Part shown: one piece after another, positions 49,155 to 58,266 of the stretch | Layout of the letters: the number at the start of each line of letters is the position of its first letter | Numbering within the stretch: position 1 is the first letter of the stretch | Assembly (NCBI GenBank): GCA_030745755.1 | Contig: JASLOA010000045.1 | Location: forward strand, 1-64,000 | Reading direction: 5' to 3' | DNA: 64,000 nucleotides | Source: Kiritimatiellia bacterium | Lineage (GTDB): Bacteria > Verrucomicrobiota > Kiritimatiellia > UBA8416 > JABMPJ01 | The notes under the pieces: model-generated | The model's input: the letters and a program-made list of their open reading frames with translations, nothing else | Told to the model about the DNA's origin: nothing | Databases searched by the model: none | Translations under genes and position numbers: made by a program

Positions 49155-51152
49155 ATGAAGCCGACTACAGCAAGTACCCTCGCCTTATTCATCCTCGCCT
49201 CCGCATCCCTTACTGCCGCCGAGGTGGTCGTTACAGCCTCACGTCTGCCCGAGGCATCGACCGCTGTACCGGCCTCGGTTTCGGTGATTGGTCCGGCTGA
49301 GCTGCGCAACACACCGGCACAGCACGTCGATGACGCCATCCGCACCACCCCGGGCGTCTATGTTCTGCGCAGCGCGGGCATGGGCTACGGGCTGCCGGTC
49401 CAGATCAACCTGCGCGGCGTCCCCGGTCAGCATGCCGTGTTGTTGCTGGCGGATGGTCTGCCAATGAGCGACGCCGTGGCCGGGTTCGAAGCAGTCAACG
49501 AAGTAGCCCTCGAGAGCGTCCAGCGGATCGAGGTCGTGCGCGGTCCCTTCTCCGCACTCTACGGCGCCGACGCTTTTGCCGGGGTGATCAACGTGATCTC
49601 ACTCGATCCCGAGCAACGTCCCACCGTCGCCGCACGGGCGCGCGCCGGTAACGAAGGCTTCACTGAATTCTCGCTGCAAGGCAGCGGCGGCGACCGCGCC
49701 GCCGGCTTCACGATCGATTTCAGCACGCGCAGCATCGATAACGCCCTCGCGCAGGACACCATCATCGACCGCCAGTGGGATCCCACCTCGGGCAGCACCT
49801 TCGAGCGCGAGCTGCCGGCCGACAACTACGACTACCGCGACACGCGTCTGCACGGCAAGCTGACCGCTGATCTCGGGGAGGACGCACACATCGACGTCAT
49901 CGGCCGCTACTCGGACAGTGAACAGGGCTACGGCATGGCCGACTACCGGCCGCTCTTCCCCGCACCGGTCGAAACCGACATGGAGAACGAAAGCGCTATG
50001 CTGGGAGTTCTCTTCACCTCCTCCCTCACGCCGCGTCTCTCGCTCAAGAGCCGCGCCTACTACCGCGATCAGCAGCGCCGCCTGCGCGGCCTCGATGTGG
50101 CCGGTCTCAGCGGCGGCTATCCCGTCTTCGCGCGCAGCCAATCGCATACCGACGGACGCGACTGGTTTGGCGACGTCGCACTGGATGCCATGCTGGGCAC
50201 CAAACACACGCTCACCGTGGGTAGCGACTTCACGCGCAACGATGGCGACTTCTCCCCGCTCTATGACGCCGCCACCGGCGAGCCCTTCGCCATCTCGATG
50301 GGCCGCCGCGTCCACAGCTCGAGCGTCGGACTCTACGCCCAGGACCGCGCCGCCCTCAGCGACCGCCTGCAGCTGCTCAGCGGCATCCGCGTCGACGAAC
50401 ACTCCGTCTTCGGCAGCGCCGTCTCGCCCAAGGCCGGACTGCTCTTCAAGGCGACCGACCGCACCCGCCTGCGCACTTCCGTCGGCCGCGCCTACCGCGC
50501 CCCCACCCTGACCGAGCTCTATCAGCCCGACATCAACTTCGGCAGCGTCACCTTCCAGTCCAACCCCGACCTCGAACCCGAATACATCCTCTCCGCTGAC
50601 CTCGGGCTCGATCACGACCTCCCGTGCGGCCTCGCCCTGCATGCCGACCTGTTCTACAACGACATGAGCGATCTCATCACCAAGCAGATCGACGGCAGCG
50701 TCCTGCGCTATGCCAACACCGACGACGCCGAGTCCTACGGCCTTGAGACCGGCCTCGCGCTCACCCTCGCCACCGGCTGCGTCGTCAACGTCACCTACAC
50801 CGAGCAGCGCGGCGAGGTGGGCGACAGCGGCGCCGATCTCGAGCACATCCCCGAGCGTCTCTTCACCGTCGGCCTCCGTCTCTCGCACGCCCTCGGCCGC
50901 GCCTGGCGCGGCGATGTCTCCGTCACCGAGCACTACGTCGGCGACCGCAGCTTCATCGATCTCGCCAGCGGCCAGCGCCAGGAGCTGGATGCCTACTGGC
51001 GCACCGATGCCAGCCTGCGTCTCACCTTCAACGACACCCTCTGGCTCGGTGCCACCATCGAAAATGCCACCGACACCACCTACCAGGAGTGGCCCCTCAT
51101 CAACCCCGCCCCCGGCCGCCTCTACGCCCTCGAAGTCGGCGGACAGTGGTAA
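49155..51152 (+). CDS. TonB-dependent outer-membrane receptor, BtuB-like
   Basis: A 665-residue receptor with a Sec signal (ASTLALFILASASLTAA). A TonB-box-like EVVVTASRLPEA comes next, then a plug domain (TPGVYVLRSAGMGYGLPVQI, IEVVRGPFSALYGADAFAGV) and a 22-strand-type barrel ending in a terminal Trp (LYALEVGGQW). The frame is open 119 codons further upstream, antisense to the propeller gene; the ATG at 49155 gives the signal peptide. It is divergent from the redox cluster and may import the cofactor or metal complex that the cluster needs. No B12 riboswitch fits in the short upstream gap. Confidence 0.9.
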   Translation: MKPTTASTLALFILASASLTAAEVVVTASRLPEASTAVPASVSVIGPAELRNTPAQHVDDAIRTTPGVYVLRSAGMGYGLPVQINLRGVPGQHAVLLLADGLPMSDAVAGFEAVNEVALESVQRIEVVRGPFSALYGADAFAGVINVISLDPEQRPTVAARARAGNEGFTEFSLQGSGGDRAAGFTIDFSTRSIDNALAQDTIIDRQWDPTSGSTFERELPADNYDYRDTRLHGKLTADLGEDAHIDVIGRYSDSEQGYGMADYRPLFPAPVETDMENESAMLGVLFTSSLTPRLSLKSRAYYRDQQRRLRGLDVAGLSGGYPVFARSQSHTDGRDWFGDVALDAMLGTKHTLTVGSDFTRNDGDFSPLYDAATGEPFAISMGRRVHSSSVGLYAQDRAALSDRLQLLSGIRVDEHSVFGSAVSPKAGLLFKATDRTRLRTSVGRAYRAPTLTELYQPDINFGSVTFQSNPDLEPEYILSADLGLDHDLPCGLALHADLFYNDMSDLITKQIDGSVLRYANTDDAESYGLETGLALTLATGCVVNVTYTEQRGEVGDSGADLEHIPERLFTVGLRLSHALGRAWRGDVSVTEHYVGDRSFIDLASGQRQELDAYWRTDASLRLTFNDTLWLGATIENATDTTYQEWPLINPAPGRLYALEVGGQW

Positions 51153-51334
51153 GCGCCGCGGTGGTGGTAAGAATTGGATGAAGCAATGAAGAGGGAGATC
51201 GCGCGGAATTGAACTCGACCGATCCTTGCCCAGTCTCTCCATCCTTGCTATGATTCCCTCCGTCAGGGAGCGTAACAGCGTGAGCCCTGCCCCCTGCGGG
51301 CGTGGTGCCCGTGCAATAAGGTAAGGAAGTAGTG

Positions 51335-51544
51335 ATGAAGAGATTCATAGCCGTTCTGTTGGTGCTGGGTGCCGCGTCGCTGTTTGTCAGCGGCTGCTTT
51401 GTCAAGGAAGAGACCAAGGAAGACGCCGCAGTGGAGAAGGTCAAGGAAGAGACCAAGGAAGACGCCGCGGTGAAGAAGGTCAAGGAACATCCGGCGGCAG
51501 AGCATCCGAAAGCGGCGAAGCCGAAAGACCATCCGGCGCACTAA
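51335..51544 (+). CDS. Small repeat-containing lipoprotein
   Basis: A 69-residue lipoprotein: MKRFIAVLLVLGAASLFVSG followed by the lipidated Cys, then two copies of a 13-residue unit (EETKEDAAVEKVK and EETKEDAAVKKVK), then a His-Pro-Lys-rich tail. AAGGAAG stands 7 bases before the ATG at 51335. The tail HPAAEHPKAAKPKDHPAH could bind metal or peptidoglycan, but that is a guess. Confidence 0.75.
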   Translation: MKRFIAVLLVLGAASLFVSGCFVKEETKEDAAVEKVKEETKEDAAVKKVKEHPAAEHPKAAKPKDHPAH

Positions 51545-51561
51545 GACCTCGGATTCTCACA

Positions 51562-52917
51562 ATGACATTATCGGACACCGGGCATGCAACCGTCCTCGTG
51601 ACGGTTGCATGCATCTCTGCTCTTCTCATCGGTTGCTCAGCTCGGCCTGATGAGGCCGGCAGCGCCGAGGAACCGACACCGCATGTGCTCACCGCCGATA
51701 TCGAGGCGGGCATTCGAGGACACATCGACGCCAGGACACGTGAGGGCGGCGGGTATTTCCCGCTCAGGATCAAGGGCTCCGATCATCAGCTCAAGCTGGT
51801 GAAGATTCACACAGAGTACCTCGCCTCGCTGAGTACGGGGGAGCATTTTGCCTGCGTCGACCTGGTTGATTCCAAAGGCGATGTCTACGATGTGGACTTC
51901 TTTATGCAGGGCGATCCGGGCGGCATGGTGGTAACCGAGACCATCCCGCACAAGGTCAACGGCAAGCCGTTCTATTTCTGGCAACAGAACGAAGATAAGA
52001 CCTGGGGGCGCGTACCCGTCGACGAAGCTTCACAGAAGCTGATGGGCGTTGTGGTCCCCAGGGACGAGTTTGAATTCCGCTACCGCGTCTTTCTGCCTGA
52101 GATCTCCGGTCAGGCCAAACTGTGGATTCCCCTGCCCACGAGTGACGCCTTCCAGGATGTCGCGCTCAAGTCCATCGACGCACCGGGCAAACACCGTGTT
52201 CTGGATGAGGAGAAACACGGCAACAAGATCCTCTACTGGGAACTGGGACCCAAAGATGGCGACCGTCCGCTCGACATTCGCTATGACGTGGCGCGACTCG
52301 AGAAGGCGGCCTACGCAGACAACAGCGACGACTCTTTGCGCTACCTGGCCCCGGAACGCCTGGTACCTCAGAATGACCATTTCAGAGAAGTCGCCCTCAA
52401 GACGGTCGCCGGCAAGGAGACCGACCTGCAGCGTGCCCGCGCGCTGTATGACCTTGTGATCGACGAGCTCAAGTACGCCAAGGCCGGTGAAGGCTGGGGA
52501 CAGGGCGACGCGGTCTTCGCATGCGATGCCCGGCACGGCAATTGCACCGACTACCACGCCTACTTCATCGCACTCGCGCGCGCGGTGGACATTCCCGCCC
52601 GTTTCGCCATCGGCGCCGCGATCCCCTCCAGTCGCGATGACGGCGGCGTGGACGGCTATCACTGCTGGGTCGAGTTCTATGCCGAGGGCAAGTGGTGGCC
52701 GGTGGATATCAGCGAGGCCGACAAGTACTCCGCCCTGGCGACCTACTACTTCGGCCATCACCCCGCCAATCGCCTTGAGTTCAGCCGCGGCAGGGATCTG
52801 GAGGTGAAACCCGGCCCATCGACCGGTCCGATCAATTTCCTGGCCTACCCGATCCTCGAGGTAGAGGGGAAACAGGTAAAAGCGCGCATCGAATTCTCGT
52901 TCACGCGTTCGGGGTGA
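51562..52917 (+). CDS. Transglutaminase-like lipoprotein
   Basis: A 451-residue predicted lipoprotein (lipobox LLIGC near residue 25). The N-terminal half resembles a beta-sandwich (EFRYRVFLPEISGQAKLWIP). The C-terminal transglutaminase core has the triad C328 (HGNCTDYHAYF), H367 (GYHCWVEFY) and D382 (WWPVDISEADK). Proteins of this class act as cysteine proteases or protein cross-linkers in the envelope. Substrate unknown. It follows the small lipoprotein by 17 bases, so the two are probably co-transcribed. Confidence 0.87.
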   Translation: MTLSDTGHATVLVTVACISALLIGCSARPDEAGSAEEPTPHVLTADIEAGIRGHIDARTREGGGYFPLRIKGSDHQLKLVKIHTEYLASLSTGEHFACVDLVDSKGDVYDVDFFMQGDPGGMVVTETIPHKVNGKPFYFWQQNEDKTWGRVPVDEASQKLMGVVVPRDEFEFRYRVFLPEISGQAKLWIPLPTSDAFQDVALKSIDAPGKHRVLDEEKHGNKILYWELGPKDGDRPLDIRYDVARLEKAAYADNSDDSLRYLAPERLVPQNDHFREVALKTVAGKETDLQRARALYDLVIDELKYAKAGEGWGQGDAVFACDARHGNCTDYHAYFIALARAVDIPARFAIGAAIPSSRDDGGVDGYHCWVEFYAEGKWWPVDISEADKYSALATYYFGHHPANRLEFSRGRDLEVKPGPSTGPINFLAYPILEVEGKQVKARIEFSFTRSG

Positions 52918-52967
52918 TAGACGGGTGTCCTGTCACGCAAGCAAGCTCTCACAGATGCGTACGTTCC

Positions 52968-53066
52968 TGTCATTCCGAGCGAAGCGAGAGCCTGTGCTGA
53001 GCTTGCCGAAGTAAATCTCATATCCATCTTGTGGCAGAGATCCCTCGACTGCGCTCGGGATGACAC
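52968..53066. repeat. MITE-like palindrome
   Basis: CTGTCATTCCGAGCGAAGCG...GCTTGCCGAAGTAAATCTC, then GAGATCCCTCGACTGCG...GGGATGACA. The left part shares GAGAGCCTGTGCTGAGC and GCCGAAGTAAATCTC with the copy inserted in the NuoG-like gene (39.4 kb), making this its closest relative in the window. Confidence 0.75.
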
Positions 53067-53100
53067 ACCAGCTATGCAGTCGCAATTCTGAGACAGGACA

Positions 53101-53667
53101 CTACGCCCGACCGAGAAATTCGCCCGAGCGGGAGTCGACGCGGATGGTTTCGCCGGAGGAGAGGTATTCCGGGACCTGCACGACCAGGCCGGTCGACAGA
53201 GTAGCAGGTTTGGTGCGGGCTGTTGCGGAGGCGCCACGGATCGAGGGGTCGCATTCGGTGACTTCCAGTTCGGCAACCGGGGGCAGCTTCAGTCCGAGCG
53301 ACTTGCCATCACTCACGAGCACCTGGATGCCTTCCATATCCTCGGTGATGTAGGGCAATTCAGCGCTGATGTCCTCGGCGTTGAAGGCAATCTCACTGTA
53401 GTCTTCCAGGTCCATAAACGTGTGGATATCGCCCGTGGCATAGGAGTACTGCACAGCGCGTTTTTCAAAATGACAGTCGTCAAACATCGCGTCGCCCTTG
53501 CAGGAGCGGTCGAGCTTGAGCTTCGTGCTGAGATTGCGCAGCCGGAAGTGATACAGGCTGGTTGCACCACGCGCGGACGGCGTAGAGACCTTCAGCGTTT
53601 CAACAACATGCGGCGCTCCATCGATGGCCACGATGGCGCCACGTTTCATATCACAAGCTTTGGGCAT
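53101..53667 (-). CDS. efpL: Elongation factor P-like protein, EfpL (YeiP) type
   Basis: A 188-residue EF-P family protein that would help ribosomes past proline stretches. It matches the YeiP/EfpL branch rather than classic EF-P: KVSTPSARGATSLYHFRLRN, FMDLEDYSEIAFN and IRGASATARTKPATLSTGLV. The tip loop reads SARGATS, with Arg and no modifiable Lys of EF-P. The start at 53665-53667 has GGAGAAAG before it; the 12 codons upstream are repeat. Whether a classic efp exists elsewhere cannot be seen here. Confidence 0.88.
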   Translation of the reverse strand: MPKACDMKRGAIVAIDGAPHVVETLKVSTPSARGATSLYHFRLRNLSTKLKLDRSCKGDAMFDDCHFEKRAVQYSYATGDIHTFMDLEDYSEIAFNAEDISAELPYITEDMEGIQVLVSDGKSLGLKLPPVAELEVTECDPSIRGASATARTKPATLSTGLVVQVPEYLSSGETIRVDSRSGEFLGRA

Positions 53668-53806
53668 AACTTTCTCCAAGTAGTCATCTTTTGACAGGAT
53701 CAACAGGATTTACAGGATAACCGCGCTTCGCGCGGAGATCTGCCTCCCGGCGGCCGTGGGCCGCCGCCCATCCAGTTCATCCTGTTGATCCTGTCAGAAT
53801 TCCCCC

Positions 53807-55405
53807 CTACACCAGGTTGTACCGCCCCGGGGCGATGATGTGGTTCGGGTCGAGGACCTGCTTGAGGTCGCGGACCGTTTGCCAGAAAGGATCGTCCTCA
53901 TTCACCACGTGGTGCATGGAGTCGATGCCGACACGGTACGGGGGATAGCCCTGCTCCATGTAGCGTCCTTCCATCTCCTGGATGCAGGCGCGCGCGGCTT
54001 CCACGCGCGCGGCATCGCGTTTATCGAAAGCCAGGCTGACCACGCCTTCCATGGCTTTGTCGGTCATCAGGTTGACCGTGATGGCGGCCTCGAAACCGTG
54101 GCGTGTGAATGTGTCGCGGATGTCCTTCACCATGTCGCAGACCTCCCGGCCGGAGGCCGGGAGAATCGGCAGACAGAACATGAGACCACTGTTACTCTGC
54201 GCCGGGTCAAGCGAGTCGAGATGCTCGAAATCCTCGGTCGGCCAGTAGATGGTGTTGATGCATGTATCGCTGGTCTGCCCCTGCGTAAGGCCATACGTGG
54301 GCTCGATGGCCTGCAGCATCATCTTCTGCTTGCGCACGAACGGGATGAACGACAGCAGGTTGGCCACGGTCTTGGCTGTGCGTATGAATGCATCGTCCAG
54401 AAAGGTTGTCCTGGCAATGCCGCGAAACGTCCGGCGGATTTCCCTGCGAGCATACCTGAGCTGTTCGCGCGTGCCTAGAATCCCCACTCCGGCGCTCCAT
54501 GGTCCGAAGCCCGATTCTTCGAGCATCGTGGCGGCTTGCTGTCTCAGTTCAGGGCCAGGTGTCCCGCCTTCGCGGATCATGATCTGGTAGCGCATCGGGG
54601 CCAACAGGATATAGGACCGCTCGCGGTTACCGACATGTGCGATGGTGTGGAAGATCCCGTTCTTACGCAGGGCAATCATGCCCTCGATCACCGGGCCAAG
54701 TTTCTCTTCCGAGTCGATCCGCACTACGGCGGTCATACAGCACTCGGGCTCCGGCATGAGATCGATACAGGCGGACACCACGATACCGAAGTTGCCCTGG
54801 GGAAAAAGACCGTCCAGCGAGGGACCAATGCCGTGCGGATAGAGGTTGGAGGTTTTTGCGCCCTCAAAATGACCGAACCCGGTCTGTACGGTCTTCCCGT
54901 TACCCAGCACCACGCTCATGTTCGAGATGCCATCGGCCCGCGAATCGAAATAGCCCACGCCACGGTCCATGGCATTGCCGATCAGGCTCGTGGTGGAGGT
55001 CGAGCCCGTCACGTTGAGCATCAGTTTCAAGCCGTTCTGCCTGATGTGGTCGATAAGCTGGCCCTGTGTAACGCCCGGCTCCACGACGGCGTAGTGGTGC
55101 TCTTCGTTAATCTCGATGATCCGATTCATCCGCGAGAGGTCAACGATCGCGGCTCCGCCCCGTACCGGTAGACGCGATCCCATCCCCCACTGGGCACCAC
55201 AACTGACGGGATAGAGAGGAGTCTTGAACTGGTTGGCAATGCGCACGACTTCACGCACGCCATCCGCGCTATCGGGCCGCAGCACGCACGGCACATCGCG
55301 TTCGGTCGCGCACAATGAGCCCGTGTAGGCCTCCAGGCCCTCCGCGTCCGCAATGACCGCTTCGGTTCCCAGCACTTCACGCCATGCCGCAATCGCACCA
55401 TTCAT
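53807..55405 (-). CDS. FAD-linked oxidase, VAO/4-cresol dehydrogenase type
   Basis: A 532-residue flavoprotein with the PCMH-type FAD-binding domain at about 40-230 (TPLYPVSCGAQWGMGSRLPV, IVDLSRMNRIIEINEEHHYA, VEPGVTQGQLIDHI). The C-terminal FAD-oxidase domain ends in LKQVLDPNHIIAPGRYNLV. The arrangement resembles 4-cresol dehydrogenase and vanillyl-alcohol oxidase, which oxidise para-substituted phenols, but glycolate and lactate oxidases share the fold. No cytochrome partner gene adjoins. The start at 55403-55405 has GGGAGAATG ahead. Confidence 0.82.
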   Translation of the reverse strand: MNGAIAAWREVLGTEAVIADAEGLEAYTGSLCATERDVPCVLRPDSADGVREVVRIANQFKTPLYPVSCGAQWGMGSRLPVRGGAAIVDLSRMNRIIEINEEHHYAVVEPGVTQGQLIDHIRQNGLKLMLNVTGSTSTTSLIGNAMDRGVGYFDSRADGISNMSVVLGNGKTVQTGFGHFEGAKTSNLYPHGIGPSLDGLFPQGNFGIVVSACIDLMPEPECCMTAVVRIDSEEKLGPVIEGMIALRKNGIFHTIAHVGNRERSYILLAPMRYQIMIREGGTPGPELRQQAATMLEESGFGPWSAGVGILGTREQLRYARREIRRTFRGIARTTFLDDAFIRTAKTVANLLSFIPFVRKQKMMLQAIEPTYGLTQGQTSDTCINTIYWPTEDFEHLDSLDPAQSNSGLMFCLPILPASGREVCDMVKDIRDTFTRHGFEAAITVNLMTDKAMEGVVSLAFDKRDAARVEAARACIQEMEGRYMEQGYPPYRVGIDSMHHVVNEDDPFWQTVRDLKQVLDPNHIIAPGRYNLV

Positions 55406-55751
55406 CTCGCATTCTCCCTGCTTCGCAGTTGACCCGCAATATCCCCCGTGAGAGGCAAAGGCGTCAAGTGATAAGGACCTCTGGACTAACCCAGTTTTCG
55501 CCCATCCGCTGTAGTAGGAGATCCCTCGGCAAGCTCGGGATGACAGCCTCACAAACATCGAGCTCCCTACGGAACTGTCATGTCGAGCTTGTCGAGACAT
55601 CTCCTCGATATCACCTTTTCGATTTGGGCAACAGGCCGGGCAGAACTCTCATCCTGAAACCCGAAACCTGAAACCGGCGCTTGGTCCGACATCGCAAAAC
55701 GCTACGCAACTCAGCCTTGTGTCACGACTTCGCGCGAGCTACAATTCCCTT
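55406..55751. repeat. Gap with a MITE-like palindrome
   Basis: Between divergent genes. A palindrome at about 55512-55610 has arms GGAGATCCCTCGGCAAGCTC...GGGATGACAG and CTGTCATGTCGAGCTTGTCG...GACATCTCC. A CCTGAAACCCGAAACCTGAA tandem follows at about 55653. Nothing else is recognised. Confidence 0.65.
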
Positions 55752-56468
55752 ATGCGAAGGGCAACACTGGTTCTGGCGTTAGCCCTGGGCGTCTGCGGCA
55801 ATGGCTGCTCGGAGGCGCCAAGGCGGGAGACGGCGAGCATCGAGCTGAGTGCGGAGCGTGCGGCTATGCTGAACACCCTGAAGCGATACGGGTTGCACGA
55901 CGAACGCATTCTTGCCGCCATGGCCGCCGTACGGCGTGACCGGTTCATCCCCGAAGCCTTCCGCCGCGGCAACGAGTACGGCGACCATCCCCTCCCTATC
56001 GGGTATGGCCAGACCATCTCCCAACCCTTCATCGTGGCCTACATGACCTGGAAGATGGCTCTCAAGCCGGGAGAGAAAGTTCTCGAAATCGGGACAGGCT
56101 CAGGCTACCAGGCCGCGATCCTCGCCGAATTGGGGGTGGAGGTCTACTCGATCGAGATCGTGCCGGAGCTGGCCGAACATGCGCGCACGGCGCTGAAAGC
56201 CGAGGGCTACGGCTCTGTTCGGGTGCTGACCGGCGACGGCTACAAAGGCTGGCCGGAGCATGCCCCCTTTGACGCCATCATCATCACGTGCGCACCCGCC
56301 GAGGTACCGCAGGCCCTGGTGGAGCAACTGCGGGATGACGGACGCATGATCGTGCCGGTAGGACGCGGCAGGCAGCGCCTCGTTATCTTGCGAAGGAAGG
56401 AAACGCGCGTTGTACAGGAAGACGATATTCCAGTACGCTTCGTTCCCATGGTGAAGGGCGCAGAGTAA
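55752..56468 (+). CDS. pcm: Protein-L-isoaspartate O-methyltransferase, exported lipoprotein form
   Basis: A 238-residue PCM enzyme, which methylates isoaspartyl residues in damaged proteins. The SAM-binding motif is KVLEIGTGSGYQAAILAEL, with the substrate region RDRFIPEAFRRGNEYGDHPL before it and FDAIIITCAPAEVPQALVEQ after. Starting at the ATG at 55752, the N-terminus is LVLALALGVCGNGCSEAP, a lipoprotein signal with Cys at about residue 19, so the enzyme acts outside the cytoplasm. That is unusual, as SAM is not known to be abundant there. Eleven bases separate it from hpt. Confidence 0.88.
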   Translation: MRRATLVLALALGVCGNGCSEAPRRETASIELSAERAAMLNTLKRYGLHDERILAAMAAVRRDRFIPEAFRRGNEYGDHPLPIGYGQTISQPFIVAYMTWKMALKPGEKVLEIGTGSGYQAAILAELGVEVYSIEIVPELAEHARTALKAEGYGSVRVLTGDGYKGWPEHAPFDAIIITCAPAEVPQALVEQLRDDGRMIVPVGRGRQRLVILRRKETRVVQEDDIPVRFVPMVKGAE

Positions 56469-56478
56469 GAACCACCCC

Positions 56479-57063
56479 ATGAGCGACGCACACAACGCAA
56501 TCCTGGAACCGCTGATCAATGAGACCGATCTGCATGCGGGCATCAGTCAACTGGTGGATCGCATCGCCGACGACTTCGATGGCGATGAGCTGTATGTTAT
56601 CGGACTCCTGCGCGGGAGCTTCATGTTCACAGCCGACCTCGTGCGCCTGCTCTACCGTCGCGATGTACGACTCGTGATCGACTTCATGACGGTGGCCTCG
56701 TATGGCAGCGGCACCGAATCATCCGGCGAGGTCAACATGATGCGCGATGTCCACCTTGACCTGACAGACAAGCCGGTATTGCTGGTGGACGACATCCTCG
56801 ACACCGGGCGCACACTCAGCTTTGCCTCGCAGCACCTGTCCGAGTTCAAGCTGGCCTCGCTCAAGACGTGCGTCTTCCTGGACAAACCGAGCCGACGGGT
56901 TGTGCCTTTTGAGGCCGACTACGTGGGGTTCACGGTACCTGATCTCTTCGTGGTCGGGTACGGCCTGGACTTCGACGGGCGCTACCGGGAGTTGCCACAC
57001 CTCTCCGTTATCCAAACACCCCGGTCGACAGGTAGCGATCACCCCGATCACACACCACCGTGA
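56479..57063 (+). CDS. hpt: Hypoxanthine phosphoribosyltransferase
   Basis: Purine salvage enzyme converting hypoxanthine or guanine with PRPP to IMP or GMP. In its 194 residues the PRPP loop VLLVDDILDTGRTL, the flexible-loop sequence ASYGSGTESSGEV and the C-terminal YVGFTVPDLFVVGYGLDFDG base-binding region are complete. It follows pcm on the same strand and is convergent with pdxA. Confidence 0.93.
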   Translation: MSDAHNAILEPLINETDLHAGISQLVDRIADDFDGDELYVIGLLRGSFMFTADLVRLLYRRDVRLVIDFMTVASYGSGTESSGEVNMMRDVHLDLTDKPVLLVDDILDTGRTLSFASQHLSEFKLASLKTCVFLDKPSRRVVPFEADYVGFTVPDLFVVGYGLDFDGRYRELPHLSVIQTPRSTGSDHPDHTPP

Positions 57064-57100
57064 CAGTGAGTCCGTTCTCCACCTTTGGGGCTCGAACAGG

Positions 57101-58084
57101 CTATTGACTGAGGCGGGCAGCCAGCCGGACGGCCTCAAACATCGAGCCAGGGCGCGCCTTCCCCTGCCACGCCAGGTCCAGCGCAGTGCCGTGATCGACC
57201 GATGTCCTGACGATAGGCAGTCCCAGCGTCACGTTGACCGCGCGATCGAACGCCAGCATCTTGAGCGGGATCAGTCCCTGGTCGTGATACATACAGATGG
57301 TTGCATCCGTCGCTTGCAGGCGCTCGGGCAGAAAGGCCGTATCCGGTGGCAGCGGGCCTTCAATGTGCAGGCCGTCGGCCCTGGCCGCCTCAATGGCCGG
57401 CAGGATGATGTTGGCCTCTTCGTTCCGCCCGAACAGTCCGCCCTCACCCGCATGCGGGTTCAGACCACAGACCACCAGGTGTGGCTCGTGGCCGCGTAGC
57501 CGTCGCATGGCGTCGGCCGTCAGGTCGATCGTCTCGCGCACCCGACCGGTGTCCAGGGCAGCGGGCACATCGCAGAGGCCAAGGTGTGTCGTCACCAGGC
57601 TCACCGTGATCTGCTCGGACGTCAGCATCATACAGATCCGTTCGGCCCCGGTGCGCTCGGACAGGATCTCCGTGTGTCCCGGATGAGAAATGCCTGCCGC
57701 CTGCAGAGCCTCCTTGTGGATGGGCGCCGTGCAGATACCATCCACCGCCCCGTTCAGGGCGGCATCGATCGCCGCCGTGATGCAGTGGTAGGCGGCCAGA
57801 CCGGTTGATGCATCAACAGAGCCGGGAGTCACGGCGTCACCCGGCAGGCCGGGCAGGTCGAGTATGGCGGGTCCTGCTGCCGTCGTCACCTGAGTCACAT
57901 CGGTCAGGACCAAAGCCGGCAGCGGAAGCCCACACGCTTGCGATACACGTTGCAGCAGGGCGAAGTTGCCGAAGACAACCGGAGCCGCCACATCCTGGAG
58001 CGACGCCTCCGCAAGAGCGCGCAGACACAGCTCCGGCCCCACCCCGGCGGGATCCCCCATTGTGATGGCGATTCGTGGCTTCAT
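57101..58084 (-). CDS. pdxA: 4-hydroxythreonine-4-phosphate dehydrogenase
   Basis: Enzyme of pyridoxal phosphate synthesis in the DXP-dependent route. The 327 residues begin IAITMGDPAGVGPEL and include GISHPGHTEILSERTGA (metal-binding His), CGLNPHAGEGGLFGRNE and MYHDQGLIPLKMLAFDRAV, all typical of PdxA. The ATG at 58082-58084 is preferred; a GTG eight codons upstream is possible. serC, which acts one step away in the same pathway as well as in serine synthesis, lies just upstream, separated by tRNA-Arg. Confidence 0.94.
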   Translation of the reverse strand: MKPRIAITMGDPAGVGPELCLRALAEASLQDVAAPVVFGNFALLQRVSQACGLPLPALVLTDVTQVTTAAGPAILDLPGLPGDAVTPGSVDASTGLAAYHCITAAIDAALNGAVDGICTAPIHKEALQAAGISHPGHTEILSERTGAERICMMLTSEQITVSLVTTHLGLCDVPAALDTGRVRETIDLTADAMRRLRGHEPHLVVCGLNPHAGEGGLFGRNEEANIILPAIEAARADGLHIEGPLPPDTAFLPERLQATDATICMYHDQGLIPLKMLAFDRAVNVTLGLPIVRTSVDHGTALDLAWQGKARPGSMFEAVRLAARLSQ

Positions 58085-58171
58085 CGGTTTCTGCGCAACT
58101 TTCTGCACACCAGAAGCGTTATTGAGTAGATTTCACCACACACGTTGTGTATGGTCTCCACTCCTTCGGAC

Positions 58172-58248
58172 GCGCCCATAGCTCAATTGGATAGAGCGCC
58201 AGCCTCCGGAGCTGGAGGTTGCAGGTTCGAGCCCTGCTGGGCGCACCA
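58172..58248 (+). tRNA. tRNA-Arg (anticodon CCG)
   Basis: A 77-base cloverleaf with encoded CCA. Acceptor GCGCCCA/TGGGCGC, anticodon stem CCAGC/GCTGG around loop CTCCGGA, and T arm GCAGGTTCGAGCCCTGC. It lies on the strand opposite its neighbours serC and pdxA. Confidence 0.95.
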
Positions 58249-58266
58249 CCCTCTTCACCCGGAACA

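Noticed and set aside
49599-51242. Long open frame (547 codons) on the minus strand
   Set aside because: It lies fully antisense to the TonB receptor, has low-complexity Gly/Val/Ala-rich sequence and no family features; an artefact of GC-rich codon use.
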